This document shows, piece after piece, positions 50,571 to 59,969 of a stretch of 64,000 nucleotides of DNA. The position numbers and the translations under genes were made by a program. Every line of letters begins with the position of its first letter. Within the stretch, counting starts at the first letter, position 1. Origin of the DNA: Hyphomicrobiales bacterium (GTDB lineage: Bacteria; Pseudomonadota; Alphaproteobacteria; Rhizobiales; Beijerinckiaceae); NCBI GenBank assembly GCA_019075905.1, contig JAGXAM010000006.1:1-64000 (forward strand), in the 5' to 3' direction. The notes under the pieces were generated by a model. That model was not told the origin of the DNA and searched no databases. It was given only the letters and a program-made list of their open reading frames with translations.

Positions 50571-52097
50571 ATGGTGCCACGTCGTGACTTGTTGAGATGG
50601 GCTGCACTTGGCTCGCTCGCCTCGGCCTTGCCGGTGCCGGCCATGGCGGCCGATCCGGGCGCGACGCTGGCAACCGGCTTTGACCACCGCGCCCTTGACC
50701 GCCAGGCCGCCGCGCTCGCCGCCGCGCCCTACCGTGCGGTCAACACCAGCCTGCCGGCCCCGTTTGCAACGCTGAATCCCGGGCAATATCAGGCCATTCG
50801 CGCCAAACAAAGCGCCTGGGTCTGGCCGGGCGGCACCCATGGCTTCATGCTCGAACCGCTGCACCGCGGCCCGATCTTCGCCAATCCGGTGGCGCTCAAT
50901 GTCGTTGATGGCGGCAAGGTGACGCCGCTCGCCTACAGCCCCGGCCAGTTTGATTTCGGCGATCTCAAAGTTCCCGATGGCCTGCCCGATCTCGGCTTTT
51001 CCGGCTTTGCCCTTCATGCCCCGGATGTTACCGGCGTGCGCCACAAGATTGCTGAATTTCAGGGCGCCAGCTTTTTTCGCGCCATCGCCCCGCGCCAGAA
51101 TTTCGGCATTACCGCGCGGGCCCTGTCGATCCGCACTGCCGACCTGCGCGGCGAGGAATTTCCGCAATTCCGCAGTTTCTGGATCGAGACCCCGGCGCCC
51201 GCCGCAGCCTCGCTGCGCCTGCACGCCCTGATTGATTCGCCCAGCGCCGCCGCCGTCGTCCACATCACGCTTCATACCGGCGATGCCACCATCATCGATG
51301 TTGAAACCGTGCTCTTTGCCCGCGCGCCGCTCGATCATTTCGGCATGGGCGCCATGGCAGGCGCGTATTTTTACGGGCCGCTGGCCGCCCATGCCAGCGA
51401 CCTGTTGCGCCCGCAAGTGCACCAGATCGACGGCCTCAGCATCAACACCGGCACCCATGATTGGATCTGGCGGCCGGTATCCAACCGCAAGACCCTGCAG
51501 GTCTCGGTCTTTGCCGACAATAGCCCGCAAGGCTTCGGCCTGCTGCAGCGCGATCGCCGTTTTGGTGATTACCAGGACGAAACCCACCATGACGAGGCCA
51601 AGCCCTCGCTCTGGATCGAGCCTTTGGGCACATGGGGCGATGGCGGCCTCGAACTGGTGGAAATCCCGTCCTCGGCCGAGGCCAATGCCAATATCGTGCT
51701 GGCCTTCCGCCCGACCGCAACCCTCGACAACGGTGCCATGCTGCGCTTTGCCTATCGCCAGTTCTGGTGCTGGCATCCGCCCGACCATGCGCCGCTGGCC
51801 CGCGTCACCACCACGCTCGGCGGCATTGGCAGCAAAGCCACCTGGCGGGCCTTTATCATTGAATTTCAGGATGACAGTTTCGCCAGTGCCAGCGCCACCA
51901 CCGGGCTGAGCGCCCGCATTGACGTCAATCCCGGCAGGCTCGAAGGTCATAATATCGCCGTTGAACGCGAGGACAGAAAGGTGCGGGTCCAGTTCGAATT
52001 CAACCCTGATGGTGCCGACATGTGCGAATTGCGGGTGGTTTTGATGAAAGCCGGCCATAATATCAGCGAAACCTGGCTCTATCGCTGGACATCATGA
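50571..52097 (+). CDS. opgG: Periplasmic glucan biosynthesis protein OpgG/MdoG with Tat signal
   Basis: A 508-aa periplasmic protein for osmoregulated periplasmic glucan. The N-terminus MVPRRDLLRWAALGSLASAL ends at PAMA and looks like a twin-arginine signal. The OpgG domain starts at PYRAVNTSLPAPFATLNPGQ (about 44-63). RAIAPRQNFGITARALSIRT, FPQFRSFWIETP and NSPQGFGLLQRDRRFGDYQD are conserved blocks. OpgG acts with the membrane glucosyltransferase OpgH, whose ATG overlaps the opgG stop (ATGA at 52094). Confidence 0.94.
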   Translation: MVPRRDLLRWAALGSLASALPVPAMAADPGATLATGFDHRALDRQAAALAAAPYRAVNTSLPAPFATLNPGQYQAIRAKQSAWVWPGGTHGFMLEPLHRGPIFANPVALNVVDGGKVTPLAYSPGQFDFGDLKVPDGLPDLGFSGFALHAPDVTGVRHKIAEFQGASFFRAIAPRQNFGITARALSIRTADLRGEEFPQFRSFWIETPAPAAASLRLHALIDSPSAAAVVHITLHTGDATIIDVETVLFARAPLDHFGMGAMAGAYFYGPLAAHASDLLRPQVHQIDGLSINTGTHDWIWRPVSNRKTLQVSVFADNSPQGFGLLQRDRRFGDYQDETHHDEAKPSLWIEPLGTWGDGGLELVEIPSSAEANANIVLAFRPTATLDNGAMLRFAYRQFWCWHPPDHAPLARVTTTLGGIGSKATWRAFIIEFQDDSFASASATTGLSARIDVNPGRLEGHNIAVEREDRKVRVQFEFNPDGADMCELRVVLMKAGHNISETWLYRWTS

Positions 52098-54256
52098 CCT
52101 CGACCATGGCGCAACGATCACCTGTGAGCGACAAGGCCCCGCTTGCTCGCGACGCCGGAGATGCCGGCTCGCCCTACCCTGCAGCTATGCCGCCGGCGGC
52201 CCCGCTCGCCATGCCTACCCAGCGTTTCGACCAGGTGCCGCCTCTGCGCCACCGGCCGGCTCCGGCGGCCACGCCCGTTTTCGCGCGGATTTTTGTCTTT
52301 GGCATGGCTGTGGCGCTGACCGCTTTCGGCACCTGGCAAATGTATGAAGTGGTGGCGCTCTCGCAGGTGACCACGCTCGAATGGCTGCTCGTCATCCTGT
52401 TTGCCGTGAATTTCTCGTGGATCGCGCTGGCCTTCAGCAATGCCTGGCTCGGCTTTGCCGCCAGCCTGGCCGCCAGCTGGCTGCGCCCGCCGCCCGTCGA
52501 CGCGCTGGACGTGAAAACCGCGCTGCTCATGCCGGTTTACAATGAGGAGCCATCACGAATCATCGCCGCGCTGCAGGCCATGCTCGAAAGCCTGATCGCC
52601 ACCGGCGAGGCCAGGCACTTCGACTGCTTCATCCTTTCCGACAGCACCGACCCCGATATTTTCATCGCCGAGGAGCGGGCGCTGCTGCACCTGCGCGCCA
52701 GGCTCGGGCCGCATGCGCGCGTCTATTACCGCCATCGCGCCCTCAACAGAGCCCGCAAGGCCGGCAATATCGCCGATTTTGTCGAGGGCTGGGGCGCGGC
52801 CTATCCGCATATGATCGTGCTCGATGCCGACAGCCTGATGGAGGGGCAGACGCTCGTGGCCATGGCCCGCGCCATGGCCGCCGATCCCGATGCCGGCATC
52901 ATCCAGACCTTGCCGCTGATCATCAACCGCAACACCATGTTCGCGCGCCTGCAGCAATTTGCCGCCCGCGTCTATGGCCCGCTGATCGCCACCGGCCTTG
53001 CCACCTGGAGCGGGCGCGACGGCAATTACTGGGGCCATAATGCCATCATCCGCACCGCCGCCTTCGCCGCCTATTGCGGCCTGCCGGCCCTGCCCGGCAA
53101 GGCGCCTTTTGGCGGCCATGTGCTGAGCCATGATTTCGTCGAGGCCGCCCTGATCCGCCGCGCCGGCTACAGCGTCACCATGTTGCCGCATCTTGGCGGC
53201 AGCTATGAGGAAAGTCCGCCCTCGCTGATCGACATTGCCTTGCGCGACCGGCGCTGGGCGCAGGGCAACCTCCAGCACATGCGCATTGTCGGCGCCCGTG
53301 GCCTGGCCTGGCCGACGCGCCAGCATTTCATCACCGGCATCATGGCCTATCTCGCCTCGCCGCTGTGGCTGGCGCAATTGCTGATCGGCGTGATGCTGGC
53401 GCTGCAGGCGCATTTCATCCGCCCGGAATATTTTGCCCCGGGCTTTCCGCTCTACCCGACCTGGCCGCGCTTTGATCCGGTGCGCGCGCTGCACCTGTTC
53501 GAAATGACCATGGCGGTGCTGCTGACGCCAAAATTCCTCGGCCTTGTGCTCGGCACCTTCGACAAGACGGTACGGCGCGGCGCCGGTGGCATGGTCGGCC
53601 TGTGGGCCTCGGGCCTGTTCGAGATCCTGCTCTCGGCGTTGTTATCGCCAATCATGATGCTGATCCAGACCGGCTCGGTGATGCAGATCCTGCGCGGGCG
53701 CGACAGCGGCTGGAACCCGCAGCGGCGCGGCGACGGCACGCTGGCCCTGCGCGACATTATCGGGCGCCATCGCGGCCATGTCGCGCTCGGCCTGCTGACG
53801 CTGGGCGCCGGCTGGCTGATTTCGCCGGCGCTGGTGGCGTGGATGTCACCCACCATCCTCGGCCTGCTGCTGGCCATCCCGCTATCCTGGGCGAGCGGGC
53901 AGGCTTCGATCGGCCTCGGGCTGCGACGCATCGGGCTGTTGCAAACCCCCGAAGAGCGCAGCCCCCCCACGGTGGTGCAACGCGCCAATGACCTTACCCC
54001 CGCCGCCGCACCCCACCCCGATGAGGCGCTGCGGGTTATTCATGGCGATGCCGCCTTTGCCCGCCAGCACGAGATGCTGCTGCCGCAGGCCCGGCCGCGC
54101 CAACGCGGCGACATCAGCGCCGACCGCGCCCTCGCCATTGCCAAGCTCACCGAGGCCGCTACCATCGATGAGGCCTGCGCCTGGCTCAACCGCCGCGAAA
54201 TCACCCTGATTCTGCACGACCGCGCCCTGCTCGCGCTGGTGGCGAGGCTCGCCTAA
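52094..54256 (+). CDS. opgH: Membrane glucosyltransferase OpgH/MdoH
   Basis: A 720-aa inner-membrane family 2 glycosyltransferase that makes the beta-1,2-glucan backbone from UDP-glucose. After two N-terminal membrane segments, the catalytic domain has ALLMPVYNEEPSRIIAALQA, HMIVLDADSLMEGQTLVAMA (DxD), SHDFVEAALIRRAGYSVTML (catalytic Asp) and the LRDRRWAQGNLQHMRI (QxxRW-like) motif. Four or more membrane segments follow. It is somewhat shorter than E. coli OpgH (847 aa), chiefly in the N-terminal tail. It is encoded directly after opgG. Confidence 0.95.
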   Translation: MTSTMAQRSPVSDKAPLARDAGDAGSPYPAAMPPAAPLAMPTQRFDQVPPLRHRPAPAATPVFARIFVFGMAVALTAFGTWQMYEVVALSQVTTLEWLLVILFAVNFSWIALAFSNAWLGFAASLAASWLRPPPVDALDVKTALLMPVYNEEPSRIIAALQAMLESLIATGEARHFDCFILSDSTDPDIFIAEERALLHLRARLGPHARVYYRHRALNRARKAGNIADFVEGWGAAYPHMIVLDADSLMEGQTLVAMARAMAADPDAGIIQTLPLIINRNTMFARLQQFAARVYGPLIATGLATWSGRDGNYWGHNAIIRTAAFAAYCGLPALPGKAPFGGHVLSHDFVEAALIRRAGYSVTMLPHLGGSYEESPPSLIDIALRDRRWAQGNLQHMRIVGARGLAWPTRQHFITGIMAYLASPLWLAQLLIGVMLALQAHFIRPEYFAPGFPLYPTWPRFDPVRALHLFEMTMAVLLTPKFLGLVLGTFDKTVRRGAGGMVGLWASGLFEILLSALLSPIMMLIQTGSVMQILRGRDSGWNPQRRGDGTLALRDIIGRHRGHVALGLLTLGAGWLISPALVAWMSPTILGLLLAIPLSWASGQASIGLGLRRIGLLQTPEERSPPTVVQRANDLTPAAAPHPDEALRVIHGDAAFARQHEMLLPQARPRQRGDISADRALAIAKLTEAATIDEACAWLNRREITLILHDRALLALVARLA

Positions 54257-54279
54257 ATCCGCGCCAGATCATTCTGGCG

Positions 54280-57200
54280 CTACATCATTTCGACGGCGAC
54301 AATCCCCGGAATGGCGCGAATGGCCCCGCTCGCCGCCGCCGACATGCTGAACTTGCCCGGCAATTTCACCTCGACCTCGCCGCGCTGCGCCCCCAGCATC
54401 ACCACGATGCTCACCTCCCCGGCGGCGGCCCCGGCCTCGGCCCCGCGCTTTGCCGCGAGCCCGGCGGCGACATGATCAATCGCATGGGCATCGCGCAGGA
54501 AAATCCGCATGCCGCGCTGGCGCTGCGCCACCGCCGCCTCCAGAGGTTCGATCTCGACGATGCGGGCGCGCACGTCTTCACCCTCCAGCGTCGCCTGCAG
54601 CGACACAATCACCAGCGCCCCCTTTTCCAGCCGGTCGCGAAATTGATTGAGCGCTTCCTGGAACAGCACCGCCTCATATTGCCCGGAACTGTCGGAGAGC
54701 GTGACAATGCCCATTTTCGAGCCGGATTTGGTGCGTCGCTCCGCCCGCTCCAGCACCAGCGCCGCCAGCCGCCCGGCCGAGGCGCCGCGCCGCACCGATT
54801 CGGAAAATTTCGCCCAGACATCGAGCCGCATCCGCGCCATGACGCCGGCATAATCATCGAGCGGATGGCCGGAGAGGAAAAACCCGATGGCATCAAATTC
54901 CCGCTTCATGCGCTCGGGCGCGCCCCAGCCCTTGGCCACCGCCAGCCGCAGCGCGGTGGCATCGCTCTGCACGAACAGGCCGTCCTGGCCACTCTGCCGG
55001 TCAGAGGCCACACTCATGCCATGCTGCAGAATACGCTCGGCATTTTCGAACACCAGCGCCCGGTCGGGCTCGATCTCGTCAAAGGCCCCTGCCGCCGCCA
55101 GCGTCTCGATGATCCGGCGGTTAAGGGCCGTGCCCGCCGCCCGCTCCGCGCAATCGCCGAGCGAGGCAAAGGGCTGCGCCCCGCGCGCCGCGACGAGGGC
55201 GCTCGCCTGACCATCACCAATGCCCTTGATCGCCGAGAGCGCATAGGCAATCGCCAGCGAACCATCGGCCTGACGGAGCACTGAAAAATCTGCCTGCGAG
55301 CGTTGCACCGAGGGAGCGATCACACCAATGCCCATGCGCCGGGCCTCATGGCGCAATTCCGCCAGTTTGGCCGTATCCGAGCGCTCCAACGACATCGACG
55401 CCGCCAAAAACTCCACCGGATAATTGGCCTTCAGCCAGGCCGTCTGATAGGAAATCAGCGCATAGGCCGCAGCATGGCTCTTGTTGAAGCCGTAATCGGC
55501 AAATTTGGCCAAAAGGTCGAAAATATTATCGGCCTGGGCCCGCTCCAGCCCGCGCTCCAGCGCACCGCTGACAAAGCGGGCGCGCTGCGCATCCATCTCG
55601 CTCTTGATCTTCTTGCCCATGGCGCGGCGCAGCACGTCGGCCTCGCCCAGCGAATAGCCCGACAACAGCTGGGCGATCTGCATCACCTGTTCCTGATAGA
55701 TGATGACCCCGAAGGTCTCGCGCAGCACCGGCTCCAGTTTCGGATGGTAGTAATCGGGCTCCTCATCGCCGAGCTTGCGGGCGCAATAGGTCGGAATATT
55801 ATCCATCGGGCCGGGCCGATACAGCGCCACCAGCGCGATCAGATCCTCAAACCGGTCGGCGCGCATCTCGACCAGCGCCTTGCGCATGCCGCCGCTTTCA
55901 ACCTGGAACACCCCCACGGTCTCGCCGCGCCCGAGCAGCTCATAGGTAGTCGCATCATCGAGCGGGATGGCGCCGAGATCGACCCTGACGTCGCGCTGCG
56001 CCAGCAAATTGACCGCCCGGGCCAGCATGGTCAGCGTCTTCAGGCCGAGAAAGTCGAATTTGACCAGCCCGGCCGATTCGACCCATTTCATGTTGAACTG
56101 GGTCGCAGGCATTTCCGATTTCGGATCGCGATAGAGCGGCACCAGCTCGGTCAGCGGCCGGTCGCCGATCACCACGCCGGCCGCATGCGTCGAGGCGTTG
56201 GAATAAAGCCCCTCCAGCGTGCCAGAGATTTTCAGCATCCGCGCGACCCGCGGCTCGCCCTCTGCAGCCTCGCGCAGGCGCGGCTCACCCGACAGCGCCT
56301 CCTGCAGGCTCACCGGCTTGGCCGGGTTTTGCGGCACCATTTTCGCGAGCCGGTCAACCTGGCCCAGCGGCATTTCCAGCACCCGCCCGACATTGCGCAT
56401 GACGCCGCGCGCCAGAAACGAACCGAAGGTGATGATCTGCGCCACCCGGTCCGCGCCATAGCGCCGCCGCACATAGGCAATGACCTCGTCGCGGCGCTCC
56501 TGGCAGAAATCCACGTCGAAATCCGGCATGGAAATACGTTCAGGGTTGAGAAAGCGCTCAAACAGCAGCCCGAATCGCAAGGGGTCGAGATCGGTAATGC
56601 CGAGCGCATAGGCCACCAGCGATCCTGCACCCGAACCACGCCCCGGCCCCACCGGAATGCCGCGCGCCTTGGCATAGCGGATAAAATCGGCCACGATCAG
56701 AAAATAGCCGGGAAATTTCATGCCGGCGATCACGCCCAGCTCAAATTCGAGCCGCTGCACATAATCCTGCCGCTCAAGGCCGCTGGCAGGCGGCAGCACC
56801 GCCAGCCGCGACTCAAGCCCGCTATGGGCATCGGCCTGCAGGCTGGCCACCTCATCGACCGCCGCCCCGTCCTCACGCACGAAGCGCGGCAGGATCGGCT
56901 TGCGCTTGCGCGGACGATAGGCGCAGCGCTGGGCAATTTCCACACTCGTCGCAAGCGCTTCCGGCACATCCTTGAATTTGGCCATCATCTCGGCGCGCGA
57001 CATGAACCGGTTATCGGCCGAGACGCGGCGGCGTTCCTCAACGCCGACAAACGTGCCCTCGGCGATGCACAGCAAGGCATCATGGGCTTCATGATCGGCC
57101 GCATCGCCAAAATAAGGCTCGTTGGTCGCCACCAGTCCGAGCGAATGCCGGCAGGCAAGATCGATCAGCGCGCTCTCCACCTGGCGCTCGTCCCGCAGGC

Positions 57201-57750
57201 CCTGCCGCTGGAGCTCGATGGTGAGATTGTCGCCAAACAGGCCGGCAAGACTCTGCAACCGCGCCTCGGCAACCTCGCCCCGTCCTGCCCGCAAGGCCTG
57301 GTCGAGCGGCCCGGCCGGCCCGCCGGTCAGCGCAATCAACCCGCTGACCCGGCCCTCAAGCTGGTCGCGCGCCAGCGCCGGCCCGAAGTCGCTGGCCGAG
57401 GCCAGGTGCAATTGCGAGCACAGCGACATCAAATTGAGATAGCCGGTTTCATCTTGTGCCAGCAGCACAATCGACGAGCGGCCATCATGCAGCGGCCCCT
57501 GGCGCGAGGCCTGTTGCACTTCGCCGGAAAAAACCATGCTCATCTGCAGGCCGATGATAGGCTGCACGCCGAGCTCCGCCATTTTTTCAGAAAATTCCAG
57601 CGCCCCGAACATATTGTTGCTGTCGGTGAGCGCGAGCGCCGGCATCTTGTCGGCGAGCGCCCTTTTGCCCAGCTGCGCCAGCGTGATCGCGCCCTCACGC
57701 AGCGAATAGGCCGAATGCACATGCAAATGAACAAATCCGGGGTCCTGCAT
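54280..57750 (-). CDS. dnaE: DNA polymerase III alpha subunit (DnaE1)
   Basis: An 1156-aa replicative polymerase. The PHP domain (1 to about 210) begins FVHLHVHSAYSLREGAI. The palm (about 345-480) has GIPVGPGRGSGAGSLVAYAL and the catalytic PDFDVDFCQERRDEV, with the acidic residues at about 410-414. The thumb and fingers contain RPGPMDNIPTYCARK and FNKSHAAAYALISYQTAWL. A C-terminal OB domain (LSDSSGQYEAVLFQEALNQF, about 985-1005) follows. The length marks DnaE1, not the shorter mutagenic DnaE2. A 35-aa SOS-controlled ORF lies directly upstream. Confidence 0.97.
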   Translation of the reverse strand: MQDPGFVHLHVHSAYSLREGAITLAQLGKRALADKMPALALTDSNNMFGALEFSEKMAELGVQPIIGLQMSMVFSGEVQQASRQGPLHDGRSSIVLLAQDETGYLNLMSLCSQLHLASASDFGPALARDQLEGRVSGLIALTGGPAGPLDQALRAGRGEVAEARLQSLAGLFGDNLTIELQRQGLRDERQVESALIDLACRHSLGLVATNEPYFGDAADHEAHDALLCIAEGTFVGVEERRRVSADNRFMSRAEMMAKFKDVPEALATSVEIAQRCAYRPRKRKPILPRFVREDGAAVDEVASLQADAHSGLESRLAVLPPASGLERQDYVQRLEFELGVIAGMKFPGYFLIVADFIRYAKARGIPVGPGRGSGAGSLVAYALGITDLDPLRFGLLFERFLNPERISMPDFDVDFCQERRDEVIAYVRRRYGADRVAQIITFGSFLARGVMRNVGRVLEMPLGQVDRLAKMVPQNPAKPVSLQEALSGEPRLREAAEGEPRVARMLKISGTLEGLYSNASTHAAGVVIGDRPLTELVPLYRDPKSEMPATQFNMKWVESAGLVKFDFLGLKTLTMLARAVNLLAQRDVRVDLGAIPLDDATTYELLGRGETVGVFQVESGGMRKALVEMRADRFEDLIALVALYRPGPMDNIPTYCARKLGDEEPDYYHPKLEPVLRETFGVIIYQEQVMQIAQLLSGYSLGEADVLRRAMGKKIKSEMDAQRARFVSGALERGLERAQADNIFDLLAKFADYGFNKSHAAAYALISYQTAWLKANYPVEFLAASMSLERSDTAKLAELRHEARRMGIGVIAPSVQRSQADFSVLRQADGSLAIAYALSAIKGIGDGQASALVAARGAQPFASLGDCAERAAGTALNRRIIETLAAAGAFDEIEPDRALVFENAERILQHGMSVASDRQSGQDGLFVQSDATALRLAVAKGWGAPERMKREFDAIGFFLSGHPLDDYAGVMARMRLDVWAKFSESVRRGASAGRLAALVLERAERRTKSGSKMGIVTLSDSSGQYEAVLFQEALNQFRDRLEKGALVIVSLQATLEGEDVRARIVEIEPLEAAVAQRQRGMRIFLRDAHAIDHVAAGLAAKRGAEAGAAAGEVSIVVMLGAQRGEVEVKLPGKFSMSAAASGAIRAIPGIVAVEMM

Positions 57751-57777
57751 GATTCCCGCTCCTGCCGCCAGGGCCCG

Positions 57778-57885
57778 TCACGTACCCGCCAAAACCCGCC
57801 CGACGCTCACCACCATGGCGATATAGAACGCAACCGAAGTCAGTTCGAGGCAGAAGCGACCCGATATGAACAACAAACGCAACAT
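57778..57885 (-). CDS. 35-aa hydrophobic peptide under LexA control (SidA-like candidate)
   Basis: A 36-codon frame (ATG 57885, stop TGA 57780-57778) encodes a peptide that starts MLRLLFISGRFCLELTSVAF and ends YIAMVVSVGRVLAGT. Residues about 13-34 form one hydrophobic segment preceded by basic residues, so a single-pass inner-membrane peptide with the N-terminus inside is likely. GAGGG is four to five bases before the ATG. Upstream, at 57914-57941, a promoter has a perfect LexA box between its -35 and -10 elements. Caulobacter SidA is a 29-aa SOS-induced inner-membrane inhibitor of FtsW-dependent division; size and control match. From memory sidA also lies next to dnaE, but orthology by sequence cannot be checked here. 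It is 27 bases upstream of dnaE. Confidence 0.68.
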   Translation of the reverse strand: MLRLLFISGRFCLELTSVAFYIAMVVSVGRVLAGT

Positions 57886-57913
57886 GTCACCCTCGCATTT
57901 CGAGAATGACGCC

Positions 57914-57941
57914 ATTATGTTCTATTTAAGTTCCGTGTCAA
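57914..57941 (-). promoter_or_regulatory. SOS promoter: TTGACA / CATAAT with a LexA box in the spacer
   Basis: On the minus strand TTGACA (57941-57936) and CATAAT (57919-57914) are 16 bases apart. GTTCTATTTAAGTTC at 57919-57933 (plus strand) is a perfect alphaproteobacterial LexA operator, GTTC-N7-GTTC, filling the spacer and touching the -10. A bound LexA would block RNA polymerase. The start of transcription would be near 57907, leaving a leader of about 22 bases for the 35-aa ORF. It might also help transcribe dnaE during SOS. Confidence 0.8.
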
Positions 57942-57981
57942 CCCCATTTGTTCTCTCTTTGTAAAAAAGAACAGAACGTCC

Positions 57982-58665
57982 TCACGGCAGCTCATGCACC
58001 TTGGCATCGCGCAAGGTCACCCGCCGGTCCATACGCGCTGCAAGTTCGAGATTATGGGTGGCAATCAGCGCCGCAAGGCCGGTCGCCTTCACCAGCGCCG
58101 CGAGCGCCGCAAACACCTTGTCGGCCGTGGCCGGGTCAAGATTGCCGGTCGGCTCGTCGGCCAGCAGGATTTTCGGGGCATTGGCAACCGCCCGGGCAAT
58201 CGCCACCCTCTGCTGCTCGCCCCCGGAAAGCTCGGCCGGCCGGTGGGTCTTGCGCGCGCCGAGACCGAGATAATCAAGCAGTTCGGCCGCACGGCTTGCA
58301 GCCTCGCGGCGGCTCAGACCGGCGATCATCTGCGGCAGCATGACATTTTCGCTCGCCGAGAATTCCGGCTGCAAATGGTGCATCTGATAGACAAAGCCAA
58401 TCTTGCTGCGGCGCAGCGCCGTGCGCTGGCCATCATCGAGCTTCGAGGTTGGCACACCCTCGATATAGACCTCGCCGCCATCGGGCGTCTCCAGCAGCCC
58501 CGCCATATGCAAAAGGCTCGACTTGCCCGCCCCCGAGGGCGCGATCAGCGCCACCGACTGGCCGGGCCACAGGCCAAGATCGGCCTGGTCGAGGATGATC
58601 AGGCTCTCGCTGCCCTGGTGATAGCGCCTCTCGGCCTGGTGGAGATAAAGAACAGGATCATTCAT
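57982..58665 (-). CDS. lolD: Lipoprotein-releasing ABC transporter ATPase LolD
   Basis: A 227-aa ATPase of the LolCDE machine that hands outer-membrane lipoproteins to LolA. Walker A is [20 protein letters not shown], the signature [20 protein letters not shown], and Walker [19 protein letters not shown]. The region [20 protein letters not shown] is typical of LolD. Its start overlaps the permease stop by four bases. It is the last gene of proS-lolC-lolD. Confidence 0.95.
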   Translation of the reverse strand: MNDPVLYLHQAERRYHQGSESLIILDQADLGLWPGQSVALIAPSGAGKSSLLHMAGLLETPDGGEVYIEGVPTSKLDDGQRTALRRSKIGFVYQMHHLQPEFSASENVMLPQMIAGLSRREAASRAAELLDYLGLGARKTHRPAELSGGEQQRVAIARAVANAPKILLADEPTGNLDPATADKVFAALAALVKATGLAALIATHNLELAARMDRRVTLRDAKVHELP

Positions 58666-59969
58666 CCGTAACGCAGAGCCTCAACCGGATCGAGCTTGGC
58701 GGCCTGCCAAGAAGGATAGAAAGTTGCCAGCAGAGACAGGCTCAAGGCCAGCACCACCACTTCGACAACATTGCTGATGCGCACCTCCGAGGGCAATTTC
58801 GAGAGGAAATACAATTGCGCCGGAAACAGGTCCATTCCGAAGAACCGGTTCAGGGCATTGCGGATATGCTCCAGATTAAAGGAAACCAGCAGGCCGAGCA
58901 GCACGCCGGCAGAGGTGCCGACCACCCCGATAAAGGCGCCATTGATCAAAAAAATCCGCATGATCGCCCAGCGGGTCGCACCGATCGTGCGCAGGATCGC
59001 AATATCCGCGCCCTTGTCCTTCACCAGCATGGTCAGGCCGGAAATAATATTCAGCGCCGCCACCAGCACGATCAGCGTCAGGATGATGAACATGACATTG
59101 CGCTCGACATTGAGCGCGTCAAAAAACGTCTTGTTGCGCTCGCGCCAGTCGGTGACGATCACCGGACGCCCGGCAGCCGCCTGGATTTTCGCGTCAATCG
59201 GCGCGGTATCATCGGGATTGCTGACAAAAGCCTCGACAACGCTGGCCTCGCCGTCGCGGTTGAAAAACGCCTGCGCCTCGTGCAGCGGCATGTAAACGAA
59301 GGTGGAATCGAATTCCGACATGCCGACCTTGAAAATCGCCACCACCGGATAGGCCTTGATGCGCGGCGCCACCCCGAACGGCGTCTGGTCGCCCTTGGCG
59401 ATCAGGATCGAGATGCGGTCGCCGACCTGCAGGCTGAGCTGCTGGGCCATGCGCGCGCCAATGGCGACCCCGCCACTAGTATCGAAATTGGCGATGGTGC
59501 CTTGCTCGATATGGCCGGAAATGCCCGGCAGGCGCGCCAGATCCGAGCCGCGCACGCCGCGCACCAGCGCTCCTGACTGGTTGAACTGCGAGGACACGCC
59601 CGCCGCCCCCTCGATCATCGGCAGGACGATGGTGACGCCCGGCACCTTGGCCACCCGCGTCACCAGATCATTGTAATCGGAAATCGGCTTGCCGACCGCC
59701 TGCACGAAAATATGCCCGTTGATGCCGATGATCTTCTGCAGCAGGTCATGGCGAAAGCCGTTCATCACCGACATCACCACGATCAGCGTCGCCACACCGA
59801 GCATGATGCCGGCAAAGGAAAACCCGGCAATCACCGAGACAAAGCCGGTCTGGCGACGGGCCCGCAAATAGCGCAGCGCCACCATCCATTCAAAGGCCGA
59901 GAACGGCCGCGTCGCCCGCGGCGCCGGTTCGCTCACGACCGCGCCCTGAACCTCGCCGATTGCACTCAT
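58662..59969 (-). CDS. lolC: Lipoprotein-releasing ABC transporter permease LolC/LolE
   Basis: A 435-aa membrane protein of the MacB/FtsX permease family. [20 protein letters not shown] (about 29-48), the standard LolC/E start, precedes the first membrane helix. A large periplasmic domain (about 70-290) follows and then three membrane helices, with the FtsX block [20 protein letters not shown]. Alphaproteobacteria usually have one permease that works as a homodimer (LolF-type), so LolC and LolE cannot be told apart. Its ATG overlaps the proS stop region by four bases. Confidence 0.94.
   Translation of the reverse strand: MSAIGEVQGAVVSEPAPRATRPFSAFEWMVALRYLRARRQTGFVSVIAGFSFAGIMLGVATLIVVMSVMNGFRHDLLQKIIGINGHIFVQAVGKPISDYNDLVTRVAKVPGVTIVLPMIEGAAGVSSQFNQSGALVRGVRGSDLARLPGISGHIEQGTIANFDTSGGVAIGARMAQQLSLQVGDRISILIAKGDQTPFGVAPRIKAYPVVAIFKVGMSEFDSTFVYMPLHEAQAFFNRDGEASVVEAFVSNPDDTAPIDAKIQAAAGRPVIVTDWRERNKTFFDALNVERNVMFIILTLIVLVAALNIISGLTMLVKDKGADIAILRTIGATRWAIMRIFLINGAFIGVVGTSAGVLLGLLVSFNLEHIRNALNRFFGMDLFPAQLYFLSKLPSEVRISNVVEVVVLALSLSLLATFYPSWQAAKLDPVEALRYG

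Noticed and set aside
50562-52058. 498-aa minus-strand frame over opgG
   Set aside because: It is the antisense frame of opgG, without a domain or start signal.
55303-57909. 868-aa plus-strand frame over dnaE
   Set aside because: It is a shadow of dnaE, whose motifs are all on the minus strand. It has no domain, no ribosome site, and is full of His, Gln and Arg.
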